Source of the DNA: Polycladomyces abyssicola
GTDB lineage: Bacteria; Bacillota; Bacilli; Thermoactinomycetales; JIR-001
Direction of reading: 5' to 3'
Length of the DNA stretch: 64,000 nt
NCBI RefSeq assembly: GCF_018326425.1
Contig: NZ_AP024601.1
Span: 2,778,001-2,842,000, forward strand
Notes under the pieces: generated by a model
What the model was told of the DNA's origin: nothing
What the model saw: the letters and a program-made list of their open reading frames with translations, nothing else
The model's database searches: none
Translations under genes and position numbers: made by a program
Part shown: one piece after another, positions 1-8,913 of the stretch
Layout: each line of letters starts with the position of its first letter
Position numbering within the stretch: position 1 is the stretch's first letter

Positions 1-149
1 ACTTCGCGGGGGTCCAGCTGGGGAACGCGTCTCATCAGCTCTTTGACAACGGCCGCGCCCATTTCATCCGGTCGCGTCGACCGCAAGGTGCCTTTGTGCG
101 CTTTCCCGACCGCCGTACGTACACCCGCGACGATGACGGCTTCACGCAT
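1..149 (-). CDS. fadA: acetyl-CoA C-acyltransferase, 5' part (partial)
   Basis: This is the N-terminal 49 codons of a thiolase; the gene continues past the left edge. The translation begins [20 protein letters not shown] and shows the family's opening pattern: the AVIV-GVRT strand, then the G-K-x-x-K/R-G-x-L segment, then a D-E-x-G helix. Thiolases of this type cleave 3-ketoacyl-CoA in the last step of fatty-acid beta-oxidation. The ATG at 149 follows an AAAGGAGG site. The gene starts 23 bases after the fadN stop on the same strand, the arrangement of the Bacillus fadNAE operon. The catalytic cysteine lies outside the window, so function rests on the N-terminus and context. Confidence 0.88.
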   Translation of the reverse strand, partial: MREAVIVAGVRTAVGKAHKGTLRSTRPDEMGAAVVKELMRRVPQLDPRE

Positions 150-172
150 GCTTCTCTCCTCCTTTGTCGGGT

Positions 173-2575
173 TTAGTTTCGAAGCGGCTTGTTTTTGGTC
201 AACATGTACTGCATCCGCTGTTGCGATTTGGGCTCGCCGCACAAGCTGAGGAATGCCTCGCGCTCCAGATCCAGGAGATACTCCTCCGTAACCAACGTCC
301 CTTCCGGCACGTTGCCTCCTGCCAACACGTAGGCCAGTTTGCTGGCGATCTTGTAGTCGTGTTCGGTAATGTAACCGGATTGCAGCATCGTGTACGCACC
401 CAAACGAAGCACGTTATATCCCGTTTCACCGACGACAGGGATTTTCTTCGGTTGCGGCGGACGGTAACCAGCGCGGTCCATGGCCAGCACCGTTTGCTTG
501 GCATCATAGAGCAGGTGGTCAGTGTTGATCGTGATGCCGTCCTCCGGACGAAGGAAACGGTAATCCCGTGCTTCACGTGCGCTGGTGGACACTTTGGCCG
601 TGCCGATCACTTCGAACACATGGTTGACCAACGGTTGCAACGCGACGCGATCCTTGGGGTCGACCCCCTCCATCCAACGAAGCAACATCTCCTTGTTGCC
701 GCCACCGCCGGGAATCAGACCGACGCCTACTTCAACCAGACCCATATAAGTTTCGGCGGCCGCCTGAATCCGGTCACACGGCAGACACACTTCCACTCCG
801 CCGCCAAGGGTCATGCCGAACGGTGCTGCCACCACAGGTTTGTCGAGGTAGCGCAGAGAGCCCATCGCTTTTTGGAACTGGCGCACCATCAGGTCCAACT
901 CGGGCCAGTTGTGATCCTGCGCTTCCATCAAAATCAGCATCAGGTTGGCACCTACGCAGAAATGGGTTCCCTGGTTGCCGATGACCAATCCGCGGTAGTT
1001 GGCCGATACCTCTTTGACCGCCGCGTTGATCATGGCGATGATGTCCGCACCGATGGCGTTTTTGGGCGAGTGGAACTCCAACAGAGCCACATCGTCCCCG
1101 ATGTCGATCAAGGAGGCACCCTTGTTGGAACGGATCACTTTGTTCTGTTCTTTCAAACGAGCCAGATCAATCGTTTTCGGATGTTCCTCCACGCCGACAT
1201 ATTTTCCGCCGATTGCAAATACCCGGGGGGGCTCGCCCTTCTCACGGGAATAGAACGACGTATAACCGGAAGCCAACAGCTCCTCCACCAACGGCGGGAT
1301 CTTTTCTCCCTCTTCCCGCATGCGGGCGACTGAACGTTCCACGCCGATCGCGTCCCAGGTTTCAAACGGACCCAACTCCCAGTTGAAGCCCCATTTCATC
1401 GCCTTGTCGACGCTGACGATGTCGTCGGCGATCTCCGGAATGCGCGCCGCCGTATAGAGCAACACCTTTTTCAAGATATGCCAGGCGAATTTCCCCGCCG
1501 GGTCGTCCGCATATACCAAAGTGCGAAGTTTTTCCGGCAAGGTTTTGGCCCGTTTCGCCGTTTCCAGCGAAGCCGCTTTCAGTTTTTTGCGGGGACGGTA
1601 TTCCATCGTCGCAAGGTCCAGGGCGAGAATCTCTTTGCCTTTGTCGGTTTTCACCTTTTTAAAGAACCCTTGTCCCGATTTCTCACCCAACCAGTTTCGC
1701 GACACCATTTCCTTCAGAACATCTGGTACTTCAAACGCTGCCTTTTCTTCGGGGTCATCCACATTGCTCCGAACATTTTCCGCCACATGAACGAAAGTAT
1801 CCAACCCAACCAAATCCAACGTGCGGAACGTGGCGCTTTTGGGCCGTCCCATCACCGGGCCGGTGAGCGCGTCCACTTCGTCCGGTCCCAGGTTCTGCTC
1901 GAACATCGCCTGTAAGGTGACCAGCGTTCCGTACACGCCGATCCGGTTGGCGATGAAATTGGGCGTGTCCTTGGCCATCACCACGCCTTTGCCGAGCACA
2001 TTCTCCGCGAACGCTTTCATCTGGTCGACGATAGCCGGGTCCGTATCCTTGGTCGGGATAATCTCCAGCAGTTTCATGTACCGCGGTGGATTGAAGAAGT
2101 GTGTGCCGAGAAAATGACGGCGGAACGCTTCCGAACGTCCTTCCACCATGGCATGAATGGAAATTCCCGACGTGTTGGAACTGACGATCGTTCCTCTTTT
2201 CCACACTTTTTCGATGTTTTCAAACAGTTGTTGTTTGATCGCCAGATTCTCCACGACCGCTTCGATGATCCAGTCCACTTCGGATAATTTGTCGAGATCG
2301 TCCTCCAAGTTGCCCGGAGTGATCAACTCCAAAACTTCCTTATGATAGACAGGAGACGGCTTTTCCTTCAACAACCGTGCTTTTCCGGCCTCGGCAAGCC
2401 GGTTGCGCACCTGCGGGTCCTGGAGGGTGAGACCTTTTCGCTTCTCCTCCTCCGTCTCCTCCCGAGGCACGATATCCAACAGCAAGGTGGGAATCCCCAC
2501 ATTGGCCAGATGTCCCGCAATGGCCGCTCCCATCACGCCCGCACCGATGACGGCCGCTCGTTTGATGTTCGCCAA
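173..2575 (-). CDS. fadN: 3-hydroxyacyl-CoA dehydrogenase / enoyl-CoA hydratase FadN
   Basis: A bifunctional beta-oxidation protein of about 800 residues, the FadN (YusL) type. The N-terminal half is a 3-hydroxyacyl-CoA dehydrogenase with a Rossmann GAGVMG motif near residues 11-16, followed by the NTSGISI and GTHFFNP segments. The C-terminal third resembles crotonase, with HFCVGANL and a GGGVEVCL-type loop. It should oxidise 3-hydroxyacyl-CoA to 3-ketoacyl-CoA and hydrate enoyl-CoA. An ATG at 2596 gives a longer frame, but the bases after it (GGAGAGGAGG) are an excellent ribosome site for the TTG at 2575, so I place the start there. It lies just upstream of fadA and behind a FadR-like palindrome. 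Confidence 0.93.
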   Translation of the reverse strand: MANIKRAAVIGAGVMGAAIAGHLANVGIPTLLLDIVPREETEEEKRKGLTLQDPQVRNRLAEAGKARLLKEKPSPVYHKEVLELITPGNLEDDLDKLSEVDWIIEAVVENLAIKQQLFENIEKVWKRGTIVSSNTSGISIHAMVEGRSEAFRRHFLGTHFFNPPRYMKLLEIIPTKDTDPAIVDQMKAFAENVLGKGVVMAKDTPNFIANRIGVYGTLVTLQAMFEQNLGPDEVDALTGPVMGRPKSATFRTLDLVGLDTFVHVAENVRSNVDDPEEKAAFEVPDVLKEMVSRNWLGEKSGQGFFKKVKTDKGKEILALDLATMEYRPRKKLKAASLETAKRAKTLPEKLRTLVYADDPAGKFAWHILKKVLLYTAARIPEIADDIVSVDKAMKWGFNWELGPFETWDAIGVERSVARMREEGEKIPPLVEELLASGYTSFYSREKGEPPRVFAIGGKYVGVEEHPKTIDLARLKEQNKVIRSNKGASLIDIGDDVALLEFHSPKNAIGADIIAMINAAVKEVSANYRGLVIGNQGTHFCVGANLMLILMEAQDHNWPELDLMVRQFQKAMGSLRYLDKPVVAAPFGMTLGGGVEVCLPCDRIQAAAETYMGLVEVGVGLIPGGGGNKEMLLRWMEGVDPKDRVALQPLVNHVFEVIGTAKVSTSAREARDYRFLRPEDGITINTDHLLYDAKQTVLAMDRAGYRPPQPKKIPVVGETGYNVLRLGAYTMLQSGYITEHDYKIASKLAYVLAGGNVPEGTLVTEEYLLDLEREAFLSLCGEPKSQQRMQYMLTKNKPLRN

Positions 2576-2624
2576 AACGGATTCCTCCTCTCCCATACTG
2601 GCGTCGACCCGATGGACTAACTAG

Positions 2625-2644
2625 TGAATGAATGATCATTCATT
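2625..2644. promoter_or_regulatory. FadR-type operator upstream of fadN
   Basis: AATGAATGATCATTCATT (2627-2644) is a perfect 18-base palindrome about 50 bases upstream of the fadN start. With its flank it closely matches the known TGAATGA-N4-TCATTCA-like consensus bound by the TetR-family repressor FadR of Bacillus, which represses fad genes until long-chain acyl-CoA appears. No regulator gene is in the window, so its identity is inferred from the match and position. Confidence 0.75.
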
Positions 2645-2700
2645 TGTGGTGTAGAAAAAAACCCCTCCATCCGGGTCGGTGCTTGTTTCCATTCCATTCG

Positions 2701-2824
2701 GACTTGCCCCACACGGCTAAAGAGCATTAGAGACACTTCCTTGGGTTGCCGTGGGCTTTCTCGCTTCATCTGGTGTGGTAACCCACATCCATCCACGATA
2801 GCTTCGTCCAAGCCTGGGTGATTT
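2701..2824 (-). repeat. TnpB-type right-end / omega-RNA-like remnant, copy 1
   Basis: Read on the minus strand, this stretch contains GAAGCGAGAAAGCCCACGGC, then about 25 bases later TTTAGCCGTGTGGGG, forming the long stem typical of the 3' scaffold and right end of IS605/IS1341 (TnpB) elements. A second diverged copy in the same orientation lies at 3768-3885, and the two share a 23-base identical stretch ending in GCCTGGGTGATT. No tnpB reading frame remains beside it. I infer a relic of a mobile element; the surrounding 2645-3261 stretch has no other gene I can support. Confidence 0.55.
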
Positions 2825-3261
2825 TAGTTTAACGAGTTTTCGCTCGATAGTAGTTTTAAGTGTTTTCTCACTTCTCGACTTGTGGGTTTTCCCGCTTGCT
2901 CTTTATGATCCTTTCAAAGATTATTATTTATCTGATCGACCACGTACGTCAAGGGGTGAATACATATTTTTCGAACCATTTGCAAAGATTTCTTTCTGTA
3001 CGGGCCATGAGTGAAATTGGATGGGAAGAGACGTCGACCGGTAGGGGTGTTATTAACGCTGTCAGTTTACCATTTGCTTCAAAAATGGATGCCAGATGAC
3101 AGCGCTGTATGTCCAAAAAAGACACGGAACGTTACATCCCGTTTTATGACGATAGGCAGATACACAAAATCGTTGTGTTAAGAACAAAAATTTATTGTGT
3201 ACATATACTGGTTCATCACAAAAGGACAAATACCAAAAAGTGATATGGAGGAGGATTGATG

Positions 3262-3579
3262 ATGGGCAAAAAACAAAGACATACTCATGAATTTTTAGGT
3301 AGTACGAAATTAGCAGAACCAGGTGAGGATAGACATAATCACCGATTTGCAGGCGTTACCAGTGAAGCCATCCCCATCAAAGGTGGAAATCACGTCCATA
3401 TTATTAGGGTGAATACAGACTTTCTTGACCACCATCACAAACTGATCATCAAAACAGGGCCGGCAATACCGGTAGGGAATGGAAAACACATCCATCTTGT
3501 AAGAGGAGTGACCACATTCAATGATGGTCATGTTCATCGATTTGTATTTACTACTCTAATTGATCGACCACTAGTATAG
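3262..3579 (+). CDS. YmaF-family protein
   Basis: A protein of about 105 residues, very rich in histidine. It has repeated H-x-H patterns (HTHEFLGSTKLAEPGEDRHN, GGNHVHIIRV, DHHHKLII, GKHIHLVRG, GHVHRF) spaced as four similar segments, the pattern of the Bacillus YmaF family, whose function is unknown. The regular His pairs would allow metal binding, which is inference. TTG, ATG and ATG occur in tandem at 3256-3264; I choose the last because GGAGGAGG at 3247-3254 lies seven bases before it. It stands alone between two TnpB-type remnants and ends before a hairpin terminator. A relatively AT-rich upstream region suggests an accessory location. Confidence 0.85.
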   Translation: MGKKQRHTHEFLGSTKLAEPGEDRHNHRFAGVTSEAIPIKGGNHVHIIRVNTDFLDHHHKLIIKTGPAIPVGNGKHIHLVRGVTTFNDGHVHRFVFTTLIDRPLV

Positions 3580-3650
3580 TAAGATGATTTTCAAGCACGA
3601 GGATCAATTCGCAGGTACTTTCCCCTGAGTGAAGGGTACTTTGTTCGCAA

Positions 3651-3682
3651 CTCCACTTCCGGTGCGAAGTGGAGTTTGTTTG
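3651..3682 (+). terminator. hairpin terminator after the YmaF-family gene
   Basis: CTCCACTTC and GAAGTGGAG form a 9-bp stem around six bases, followed by TTTGTTTGTT. It lies about 70 bases after the stop of the YmaF-family gene and is the only structured element before the second remnant. Confidence 0.6.
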
Positions 3683-3767
3683 TTACCCGTGGGGGTACAG
3701 GACGATAGATTGGTGATACCGTATCCAAGCTGATTTCACATGAACAAACTCCTTGATTTCCATACGT

Positions 3768-3885
3768 GACTTTCCCCACATGGCTGAAGCACCAGTGGCA
3801 GTCCCTTTGGTAGCCGTTGGCTTCTCGCTTCATCTGGCGTGACAACCCACATCGATCTACGAGCTTCGTCCAAGCCTGGGTGATT
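3768..3885 (-). repeat. TnpB-type right-end / omega-RNA-like remnant, copy 2
   Basis: A second, diverged copy of the 2701-2824 element in the same orientation. On the minus strand it has GATGAAGCGAGAAGCCAACG, then TTCAGCCATGTGGGGAAAGT, after which similarity to copy 1 stops, as expected at a transposon right end. The two copies form direct repeats about 1.06 kb apart that bracket the YmaF-family gene. The remainder of 3580-3986 holds a terminator and no gene I can support. Confidence 0.55.
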
Positions 3886-3986
3886 CCTGAAGCTCTGAGT
3901 TTTCCCGCTCGCTCTGGGATACAGTGCTTTCAACTATCTACCCGAAAAATGGGTCAATAGACATGGAGGTCGTTCCCAAGTTCCAC

Positions 3987-4709
3987 CTATTTCACGAAAG
4001 GGTTAATCTGTCGGAGCGCTTCCTCCCCTGACGATTTCGTATCGGCAGAAAGAAAAAATTGACCGGTTTCGTCCCAAAGCAACAGCCGTCTGTCCTTTTT
4101 CCCAAAACGATAACGATGGACTGAAGACGACAGTCTCGTCCCTGGCCTCTCCTCCCAGTTATTTCGAAGCCATATGAGAAACTCAATTTCGCGACCATAT
4201 TCTCCTTGAACGAAAAACGGCCGATCCATAAGCGAAAAGTCCCACGCACAAGCAAAAATAAAATCTGACAACCTTTCACAAGCCAAAATCTGCACATTTT
4301 CTTCCAAGCATTCCACAATCACGGGCGGATCGTCATCCCCTGTCAACAACACCCACCACCACCAACACCCTTGACATTCGATAAAGAAAGGAATGCCTTC
4401 ATTCGCTTGAAGGTGTGCGGGTATTCCCCGAAACGTCAGCCCCATCTCCTCTTCCCAATACTCCCGGTTTTCCACTGTCAGCCGTGCTAACGGCTCGATC
4501 CGGTCCCGGCTTTCCCGGGAGAACCAATCTTCCAACCCGTTTACCGCATACAATTCTTTCAATGCGAGCGGAAGCCTTCTTTGTAGTTCACGTTCTTTCT
4601 CTTCCACCTCTCTCCAACGATCTGCGGATATCTCCGGGGATAATCCTATTAAATTTACAGCCTCAAAATGAAATCGTGTTTGGATATGTATTCCTCCCAA
4701 CAGAATCAC
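3987..4709 (-). CDS. SMI1/KNR4 family protein
   Basis: About 240 residues. The segment with a helix of E-K-E-R-E-L-Q-R-R-L-P, then LKELYAVNG, then GIPAHLQANEGIPFFIECQG is typical of the SMI1/KNR4 (SUKH) fold: a P-x-x-L/Y-K-x-x-Y-x-x-N-G element, followed by a W-rich sheet (CWWWWV) and a late F-x-W/F-x-x-L segment. SUKH proteins are often immunity proteins against secreted polymorphic toxins, but many are orphans of unknown role. No toxin gene is adjacent, so no immunity role is claimed. The start is uncertain: GTG at 4709 has no good ribosome site, while GGGAGG lies inside the frame shortly after it. It neighbours the remnant repeats, consistent with an accessory gene. Confidence 0.72.
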   Translation of the reverse strand: MILLGGIHIQTRFHFEAVNLIGLSPEISADRWREVEEKERELQRRLPLALKELYAVNGLEDWFSRESRDRIEPLARLTVENREYWEEEMGLTFRGIPAHLQANEGIPFFIECQGCWWWWVLLTGDDDPPVIVECLEENVQILACERLSDFIFACAWDFSLMDRPFFVQGEYGREIEFLIWLRNNWEERPGTRLSSSVHRYRFGKKDRRLLLWDETGQFFLSADTKSSGEEALRQINPFVK

Positions 4710-4754
4710 ATCTTTTGGAAACGGTAAATCTAATCTATCTATCTTTCATTTTAT

Positions 4755-4785
4755 CTGAAAAACAAGCCTCCGCATTTGCGGAGGC
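4755..4785 (-). terminator. terminator of the ssu operon
   Basis: On the minus strand GCCTCCGC, a four-base loop, GCGGAGGC and then TTGTTTTTC follow the ssuB stop at 4799. The 8-bp GC-rich perfect stem with a T tract is a textbook intrinsic terminator. Confidence 0.88.
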
Positions 4786-4798
4786 GGTGTTCACACTC

Positions 4799-5566
4799 TC
4801 AACCTTGATTCGAATGGCGGACGGCGTCCACCGTCTTCATGAGTCGGTCCAGAATCGTGCCAACCAACGACGCGAATTTGGCACTACCCCGGTGTCTCGG
4901 TCTCGGGAGCACAATCGGCAAATCCATCGCGATTCTGCCATCTTCCAGCAACACCACCCGGTCTGCCAGCGCCACCGCCTCTTCCACATCGTGGGTGACC
5001 AAAAGTGCCGTAAATCCCTGCTCCTGCCACAACTGCTCGATCAGCTGCTGCATTTCGATCTTCGTCAGGGCATCCAGCGCGCCCAACGGCTCATCCAGCA
5101 ACAACAGCCTCGGACGGCTGACCAACGCCCGGGCCAAGGCGACCCGTTGACGTTGACCGCCGGATAGCACAGCAGGCCATTCTCCGCCGTATTCGGCCAG
5201 TCCCACTTGACGGAGCGCTTCTGCTGTCCGCTTCTCCACTTCCTCCCGATTTTGTGACACTCCCAATGCCACGTTGTCCGCTACTGTTAGCCACGGCAGG
5301 AGCCGATGCTCTTGAAACATGACTCGTGCGGATGGATTCAAGCCCCGAACAAGGTCACCATCCAGTGCAATCCCTCCGACCGTCGGTGTTTCCAATCCCG
5401 CAATCAGGCGCAGCAAGGTACTCTTCCCACACCCAGACCTTCCGACGATGGCCACGAATTCACCCGGCTTCACATGGAGGTGGATATGACGCAGAACCAG
5501 ACGATCCCCGAATCTCTTTTGCAATCCCTCGATCTCCAGTCGGGCACCTGAAACCATTTTCGCCAT
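4799..5566 (-). CDS. ssuB: aliphatic sulfonate ABC transporter ATP-binding protein
   Basis: A 255-residue ABC ATPase: Walker A GRSGCGKS at residues 42-49, Q-loop in [12 protein letters not shown], signature LSGGQ at 134-138, Walker B LLLLDEP at 154-160 and a switch histidine in LLVTHD. The [11 protein letters not shown] segment is characteristic of the SsuB/TauB group. It should energise uptake of alkanesulfonates through SsuC. It is the last gene of ssuA-D-C-B, starting 25 bases after ssuC and followed by a strong terminator. Specificity within the nitrate/sulfonate/taurine family is set by the linked ssuD and ssuA. Confidence 0.92.
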   Translation of the reverse strand: MAKMVSGARLEIEGLQKRFGDRLVLRHIHLHVKPGEFVAIVGRSGCGKSTLLRLIAGLETPTVGGIALDGDLVRGLNPSARVMFQEHRLLPWLTVADNVALGVSQNREEVEKRTAEALRQVGLAEYGGEWPAVLSGGQRQRVALARALVSRPRLLLLDEPLGALDALTKIEMQQLIEQLWQEQGFTALLVTHDVEEAVALADRVVLLEDGRIAMDLPIVLPRPRHRGSAKFASLVGTILDRLMKTVDAVRHSNQG

Positions 5567-5591
5567 CGGCAGGCACTCCCCTCTCCCTCAG

Positions 5592-6368
5592 TTATCGGCT
5601 GACCCGCCAACGCAGGCAACGGCGCTCCAGTCCCTTGGCCAGCACATCGGCCAGCTTGCCGAGCAATGCGTACAGCAAAATGCTCAACACCACCACGTCC
5701 ATCTGCATAAATTCCCGAGCGTTCATCGCCATATACCCGATGCCGGTATCGGAAGAGACGGTTTCCGCTACGATCAGGGTCAACCACATGATCCCGAGGG
5801 AATACCTTAACCCCACCAAAATGGAGGGCATCGCACCCGGCAACATCACCTTCCGAAAGAGCATCCATCCCCGAAGGCCGTAAACTTTCCCCATTTCGAC
5901 GAGTCCGGGGTCGACAGAACGAATCCCGTGAAAAGTGTTCAGGTAAATCGGGAAAAACACACCCAGCGCAACGAGAAACAGTTTGACTTCCTCCCCGATA
6001 CCGAACCACAATATCGCCAGTGGAATCAAGGCAAGGTGCGGGATATTGCGGAGCATCTGGACGGTGGTGTCCAACAGCCGCTCCGCAACAGGAAAAAGGC
6101 CGTTCAAAAAGCCCAACACCAATCCGATGCTGCCCCCAATCACCAGCCCCCACAATGCACGAGAGGTACTATCTCCGATATACCGAAACAGTTCACCCGA
6201 TTCGGCCAAGCGAATGGCTGCCAGTACCACATCAGTCGGCTCGGGCAGTGTTCGCGTGGAAATCCACCCGATAATCCCCAACCATTGCCACACAATCACC
6301 AATACGATGGGAACACTCCAGGGAATCAACGGTTTAACCGTTTTTCGCAGTGAATAGCTGTTGATCAT
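5592..6368 (-). CDS. ssuC: aliphatic sulfonate ABC transporter permease
   Basis: A 258-residue membrane permease of the BPD family with about six hydrophobic segments. It carries the EAA-type cytoplasmic loop ending in [20 protein letters not shown], which docks on the ATPase. A much longer frame starts at 6566, but the ATG at 6368 has AAAGGAG nine bases upstream and gives the usual family length, so I use it. The gene overlaps the 3' end of ssuD by 35 bases, implying translational coupling. It forms the sulfonate channel with SsuB and SsuA. Confidence 0.92.
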   Translation of the reverse strand: MINSYSLRKTVKPLIPWSVPIVLVIVWQWLGIIGWISTRTLPEPTDVVLAAIRLAESGELFRYIGDSTSRALWGLVIGGSIGLVLGFLNGLFPVAERLLDTTVQMLRNIPHLALIPLAILWFGIGEEVKLFLVALGVFFPIYLNTFHGIRSVDPGLVEMGKVYGLRGWMLFRKVMLPGAMPSILVGLRYSLGIMWLTLIVAETVSSDTGIGYMAMNAREFMQMDVVVLSILLYALLGKLADVLAKGLERRCLRWRVSR

Positions 6369-7515
6369 CAGCAAACACTCCTTTCCGCTCTTTTGGAAAG
6401 TGGTCGTTGGCCACAATCTCTCCAAACGGGCTGAGGAAATGTTGCTTTGGAGCGGAAGGGGTATGCTGTAGGCGCAGTTCTGGGAAGAGCAGTTCCGCCA
6501 CCCGATACGCCTCTTCCAAATGAGGGTATCCCGACAAAATGAATGTATCGATTCCCAATGCGGCATATTCCCTCATCCGTTCCGCCACCGTACGCGGATC
6601 ACCGACGAGCGCGGTGCCAGCGCCACCCCGGACCAGACCAACCCCGGCCCATAGATTGGGACTCACCTCCAAATCCTTTCTCGTGAACCCGTTCAGTTGC
6701 GACATGCGCTGCTGTCCGACAGAATCGTAACGGGAAAGGACCCGTTTCGAGGCTTGGATCACTTCGTCATCCACATACCGGATCAAGCGATTGGCGGCCT
6801 CCCAGGCTTCCTGTTCCGTTTCCCGTACGATCACGTGCAGGCGGATGCCAAATCGCACCGTCCTTCCGTGTTCTTCGGCCAGTTTGCGTACTTGTTTTAT
6901 CTTTTGAGCCACTTGAGCCGGCGGTTCCCCCCAAGTGAGGTAAACATCCACATGTTTGGCCGCCACTTTTAACGCCGCCGGAGAAGAGCCGCCGAAGTAC
7001 AGGGGGGGATAAGGGGTTTGCACCGGCGGGAAAAGCAACTTGCCGCCCCGGATATCCAGATGACGCCCCCGGAAATCGACCTCTTTGCCTTGCATCTCTT
7101 CCCGCCAAACGGTCAGGAACTCATCGGTCAATTCATAACGCGTATCGTGATCCAGGTGAATGCCATCCCCCGCCAGCTCAACAGGATCGCCTCCCGTCAC
7201 CACGTTGATGAGCAGGCGTCCCCCGGACAGGCGGTCAAAGGTGGCAGCCATGCGCGCCGCTGCAGACGGGGACATGAGGCCAGGCCGAACCGCAACCAGA
7301 AAACGCATGCGCTGGGTGACGGACAACAGAGAAGAAGCAACCACCCACGCGTCTTCGCAGGATCGCCCCGTGGGCAGAAGTGCACCTTCGTATCCCAGGT
7401 GGTCCACCGCCTGGGCCAGTTGTTTCATATACGAATGGTCAACGGCACGCCCCCCCTTTGCGGTTCCCAGGTAACGGCTGTCTCCATGCGTGGGAATAAA
7501 CCAAAAGATGTTCAT
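6334..7515 (-). CDS. ssuD: FMNH2-dependent alkanesulfonate monooxygenase
   Basis: A 393-residue flavin monooxygenase of the bacterial luciferase-like family. Family marks include the N-terminal [17 protein letters not shown], the [17 protein letters not shown] strand, [13 protein letters not shown], and [16 protein letters not shown]. SsuD uses FMNH2 and O2 to desulfonate C2 and longer alkanesulfonates to an aldehyde and sulfite. The ATG overlaps the ssuA stop as ATGA (7512-7515), so the two are coupled. No separate flavin reductase (ssuE) is visible in the window, so reduced flavin must come from elsewhere. Confidence 0.94.
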   Translation of the reverse strand: MNIFWFIPTHGDSRYLGTAKGGRAVDHSYMKQLAQAVDHLGYEGALLPTGRSCEDAWVVASSLLSVTQRMRFLVAVRPGLMSPSAAARMAATFDRLSGGRLLINVVTGGDPVELAGDGIHLDHDTRYELTDEFLTVWREEMQGKEVDFRGRHLDIRGGKLLFPPVQTPYPPLYFGGSSPAALKVAAKHVDVYLTWGEPPAQVAQKIKQVRKLAEEHGRTVRFGIRLHVIVRETEQEAWEAANRLIRYVDDEVIQASKRVLSRYDSVGQQRMSQLNGFTRKDLEVSPNLWAGVGLVRGGAGTALVGDPRTVAERMREYAALGIDTFILSGYPHLEEAYRVAELLFPELRLQHTPSAPKQHFLSPFGEIVANDHFPKERKGVFADDQQLFTAKNG

Positions 7516-8525
7516 CGGTTCTCCGTCCTTTCCTGTTTGGTTTTGACCCGATTACCGTTCCAGACCGCTTTTTCGACCTGAATTCTTTCGGGGATCAAAC
7601 CCACATGATAGAAGGAATCTGCGATCCGCTGCTGTTCCCGAATGATACCTTCGTCCATCGGTTGCAGCCCGTATTTCGATCGTGTGATGGCCTTCTTCAC
7701 CGCCCCCACGTCCATCCCGATCTGCTTGGAGAGCAGTTTCGCCGTATCATCGGGATGTTGGTTGAACCAATCGGTTGTTTTTTCTACTTCTTCCAATATG
7801 GTGCGGACGATATCACCGTGTTCCTTTGCGTAGGTATCGGAGGCGAGTATGAATTCCCGGTTTGTCGTATAGCCGCGACCGTCAGTGATCGTTCGGGCAC
7901 CCAATTCCTTCTCCGCCGCAGAATAATACGGATCCCAAATCACCCAAGCATCCACGCTTTTTCTGGTAAAGGCCGCTCTGGCATCCGCGGGGGGGAGATA
8001 GACAGGTTGGATGTCTTTATACTTCAACCCCGCCTTGTCTAATGCTTGCAACAAGAGATCGTGAACATTGGAGCCTTTGTTCAGTGCCACTTTCTTCCCT
8101 TTCAGATCCTTGACACTCTTGATCGGGGAATCTTTGGGTACCACGATGGCCTCATTCTCGGGTTTGGGCGTACCGGCACCGACATACACCAGTGGCGTCT
8201 TCGCTGCCTGGGCGAAAATCGGCGGTGTGTTGCCCGTATGGCCGATATCGATACTGCCGACATTCATCGCCTCCAAGAGCTGCGGACCCGCAGGAAAATG
8301 GACCCACTCCACCTTGACTCCCCTGGATTTCAGACGCTTCTCCAGGGTTCCGCGAGCTTTCAGGATGCTGAGGGTTCCGAACTTCTGGTAACCGATCCGC
8401 ACCACCTTCCCATCAGCTTCAGAAGCACCTGCATTGCAGCCTCCCAACACCCCTCCAGCCAGTAAGCAAATGGATAAAGCAATCACCGTCGAGATAAGCC
8501 GTTTCCATTTGAAAAAACCCAGCAT
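7512..8525 (-). CDS. ssuA: sulfonate ABC transporter substrate-binding lipoprotein
   Basis: A 337-residue lipoprotein: a charged N-terminus, a hydrophobic stretch, and the lipobox LGGC with cysteine 30, which anchors it outside the membrane. The mature part shows the SsuA/NMT1 pattern: [46 protein letters not shown] and [15 protein letters not shown]. It should capture sulfonates and hand them to SsuC. It is the first ssu gene proper; a terminator-like hairpin sits between it and yezD upstream, so part of its expression may be set by read-through. Confidence 0.92.
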   Translation of the reverse strand: MLGFFKWKRLISTVIALSICLLAGGVLGGCNAGASEADGKVVRIGYQKFGTLSILKARGTLEKRLKSRGVKVEWVHFPAGPQLLEAMNVGSIDIGHTGNTPPIFAQAAKTPLVYVGAGTPKPENEAIVVPKDSPIKSVKDLKGKKVALNKGSNVHDLLLQALDKAGLKYKDIQPVYLPPADARAAFTRKSVDAWVIWDPYYSAAEKELGARTITDGRGYTTNREFILASDTYAKEHGDIVRTILEEVEKTTDWFNQHPDDTAKLLSKQIGMDVGAVKKAITRSKYGLQPMDEGIIREQQRIADSFYHVGLIPERIQVEKAVWNGNRVKTKQERTENR

Positions 8526-8553
8526 TTCCTATCACCTCGTTCGCATGATAAGC

Positions 8554-8594
8554 AAAAAAGGCCCCATTCCCCCTATTTCAGGGAGAGTGGAGCC
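8554..8594 (-). terminator. terminator-like hairpin between yezD and ssuA
   Basis: On the minus strand GGCTCCACTCTCCC and GGGGGAATGGGGCC can pair across seven bases, followed by TTTTTTGC. It lies in the 108-base gap between the yezD stop and ssuA, so it would reduce or gate transcription into ssuADCB. I saw no SAM-I or T-box core upstream of it. Confidence 0.65.
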
Positions 8595-8633
8595 TCCGGT
8601 TGTCCGGTCGGCCTGATATCGATTATGCATTCG

Positions 8634-8822
8634 TTACTGCTGTTGCTGTCCTTTCACCGATCGGCTTGCCGCTCGGGTAGACTTTTCCAGAGGGATGCGA
8701 TATTTCTCAGTTCTGTCGATCTGAACGATTTGTGAGTCGTGAACAGTGATCACTACGGAGCCGTATTGCATTCCTCTCAACGCTTTAAGAATACGCTCAA
8801 CCTGTTCGGTAGACGGATTCAT
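8634..8822 (-). CDS. yezD: YezD family small protein (DUF2292)
   Basis: A 62-residue protein with the DUF2292 signature: a helix VERILKALRGMQYGSVVITV, then VHDSQIVQIDRTEKYRIP. Members of this family commonly sit beside sulfur assimilation and sulfonate genes in Bacilli, and that is the case here, between a TauE-type exporter and ssuA. The biochemical role is unknown. The ATG at 8822 has a rather distant AAGGGGG site (about 13 bases upstream). It is flanked by terminator-like hairpins on both sides, so it may be expressed partly on its own. Confidence 0.85.
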   Translation of the reverse strand: MNPSTEQVERILKALRGMQYGSVVITVHDSQIVQIDRTEKYRIPLEKSTRAASRSVKGQQQQ

Positions 8823-8863
8823 CTGGAATGAAGCCCCCTTTTGGGAAGTTCACGAAGATTGCG

Positions 8864-8896
8864 GAAAAAATGATCATCCTCTTGATCCAAGGATGA
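8864..8896 (-). terminator. hairpin terminator after the TauE-type gene
   Basis: On the minus strand TCATCCT, nine bases, AGGATGA and then TCATTTTTTCC. It falls directly after the TauE/SafE stop (8914) and before yezD. The stem is only 7 bp, so termination may be partial. Confidence 0.55.
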
Positions 8897-8913
8897 AACG
8901 GCGAATGACGACG

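Noticed and set aside
173-1333. Long plus-strand open frame opposite fadN
   Set aside because: It is antisense to a highly conserved enzyme, His/Arg-rich in the way of a shadow frame, and has no ribosome site.
3591-3933. Short minus-strand frames over remnant copy 2
   Set aside because: They run through the structured TnpB-type end and a terminator and have no ribosome site.
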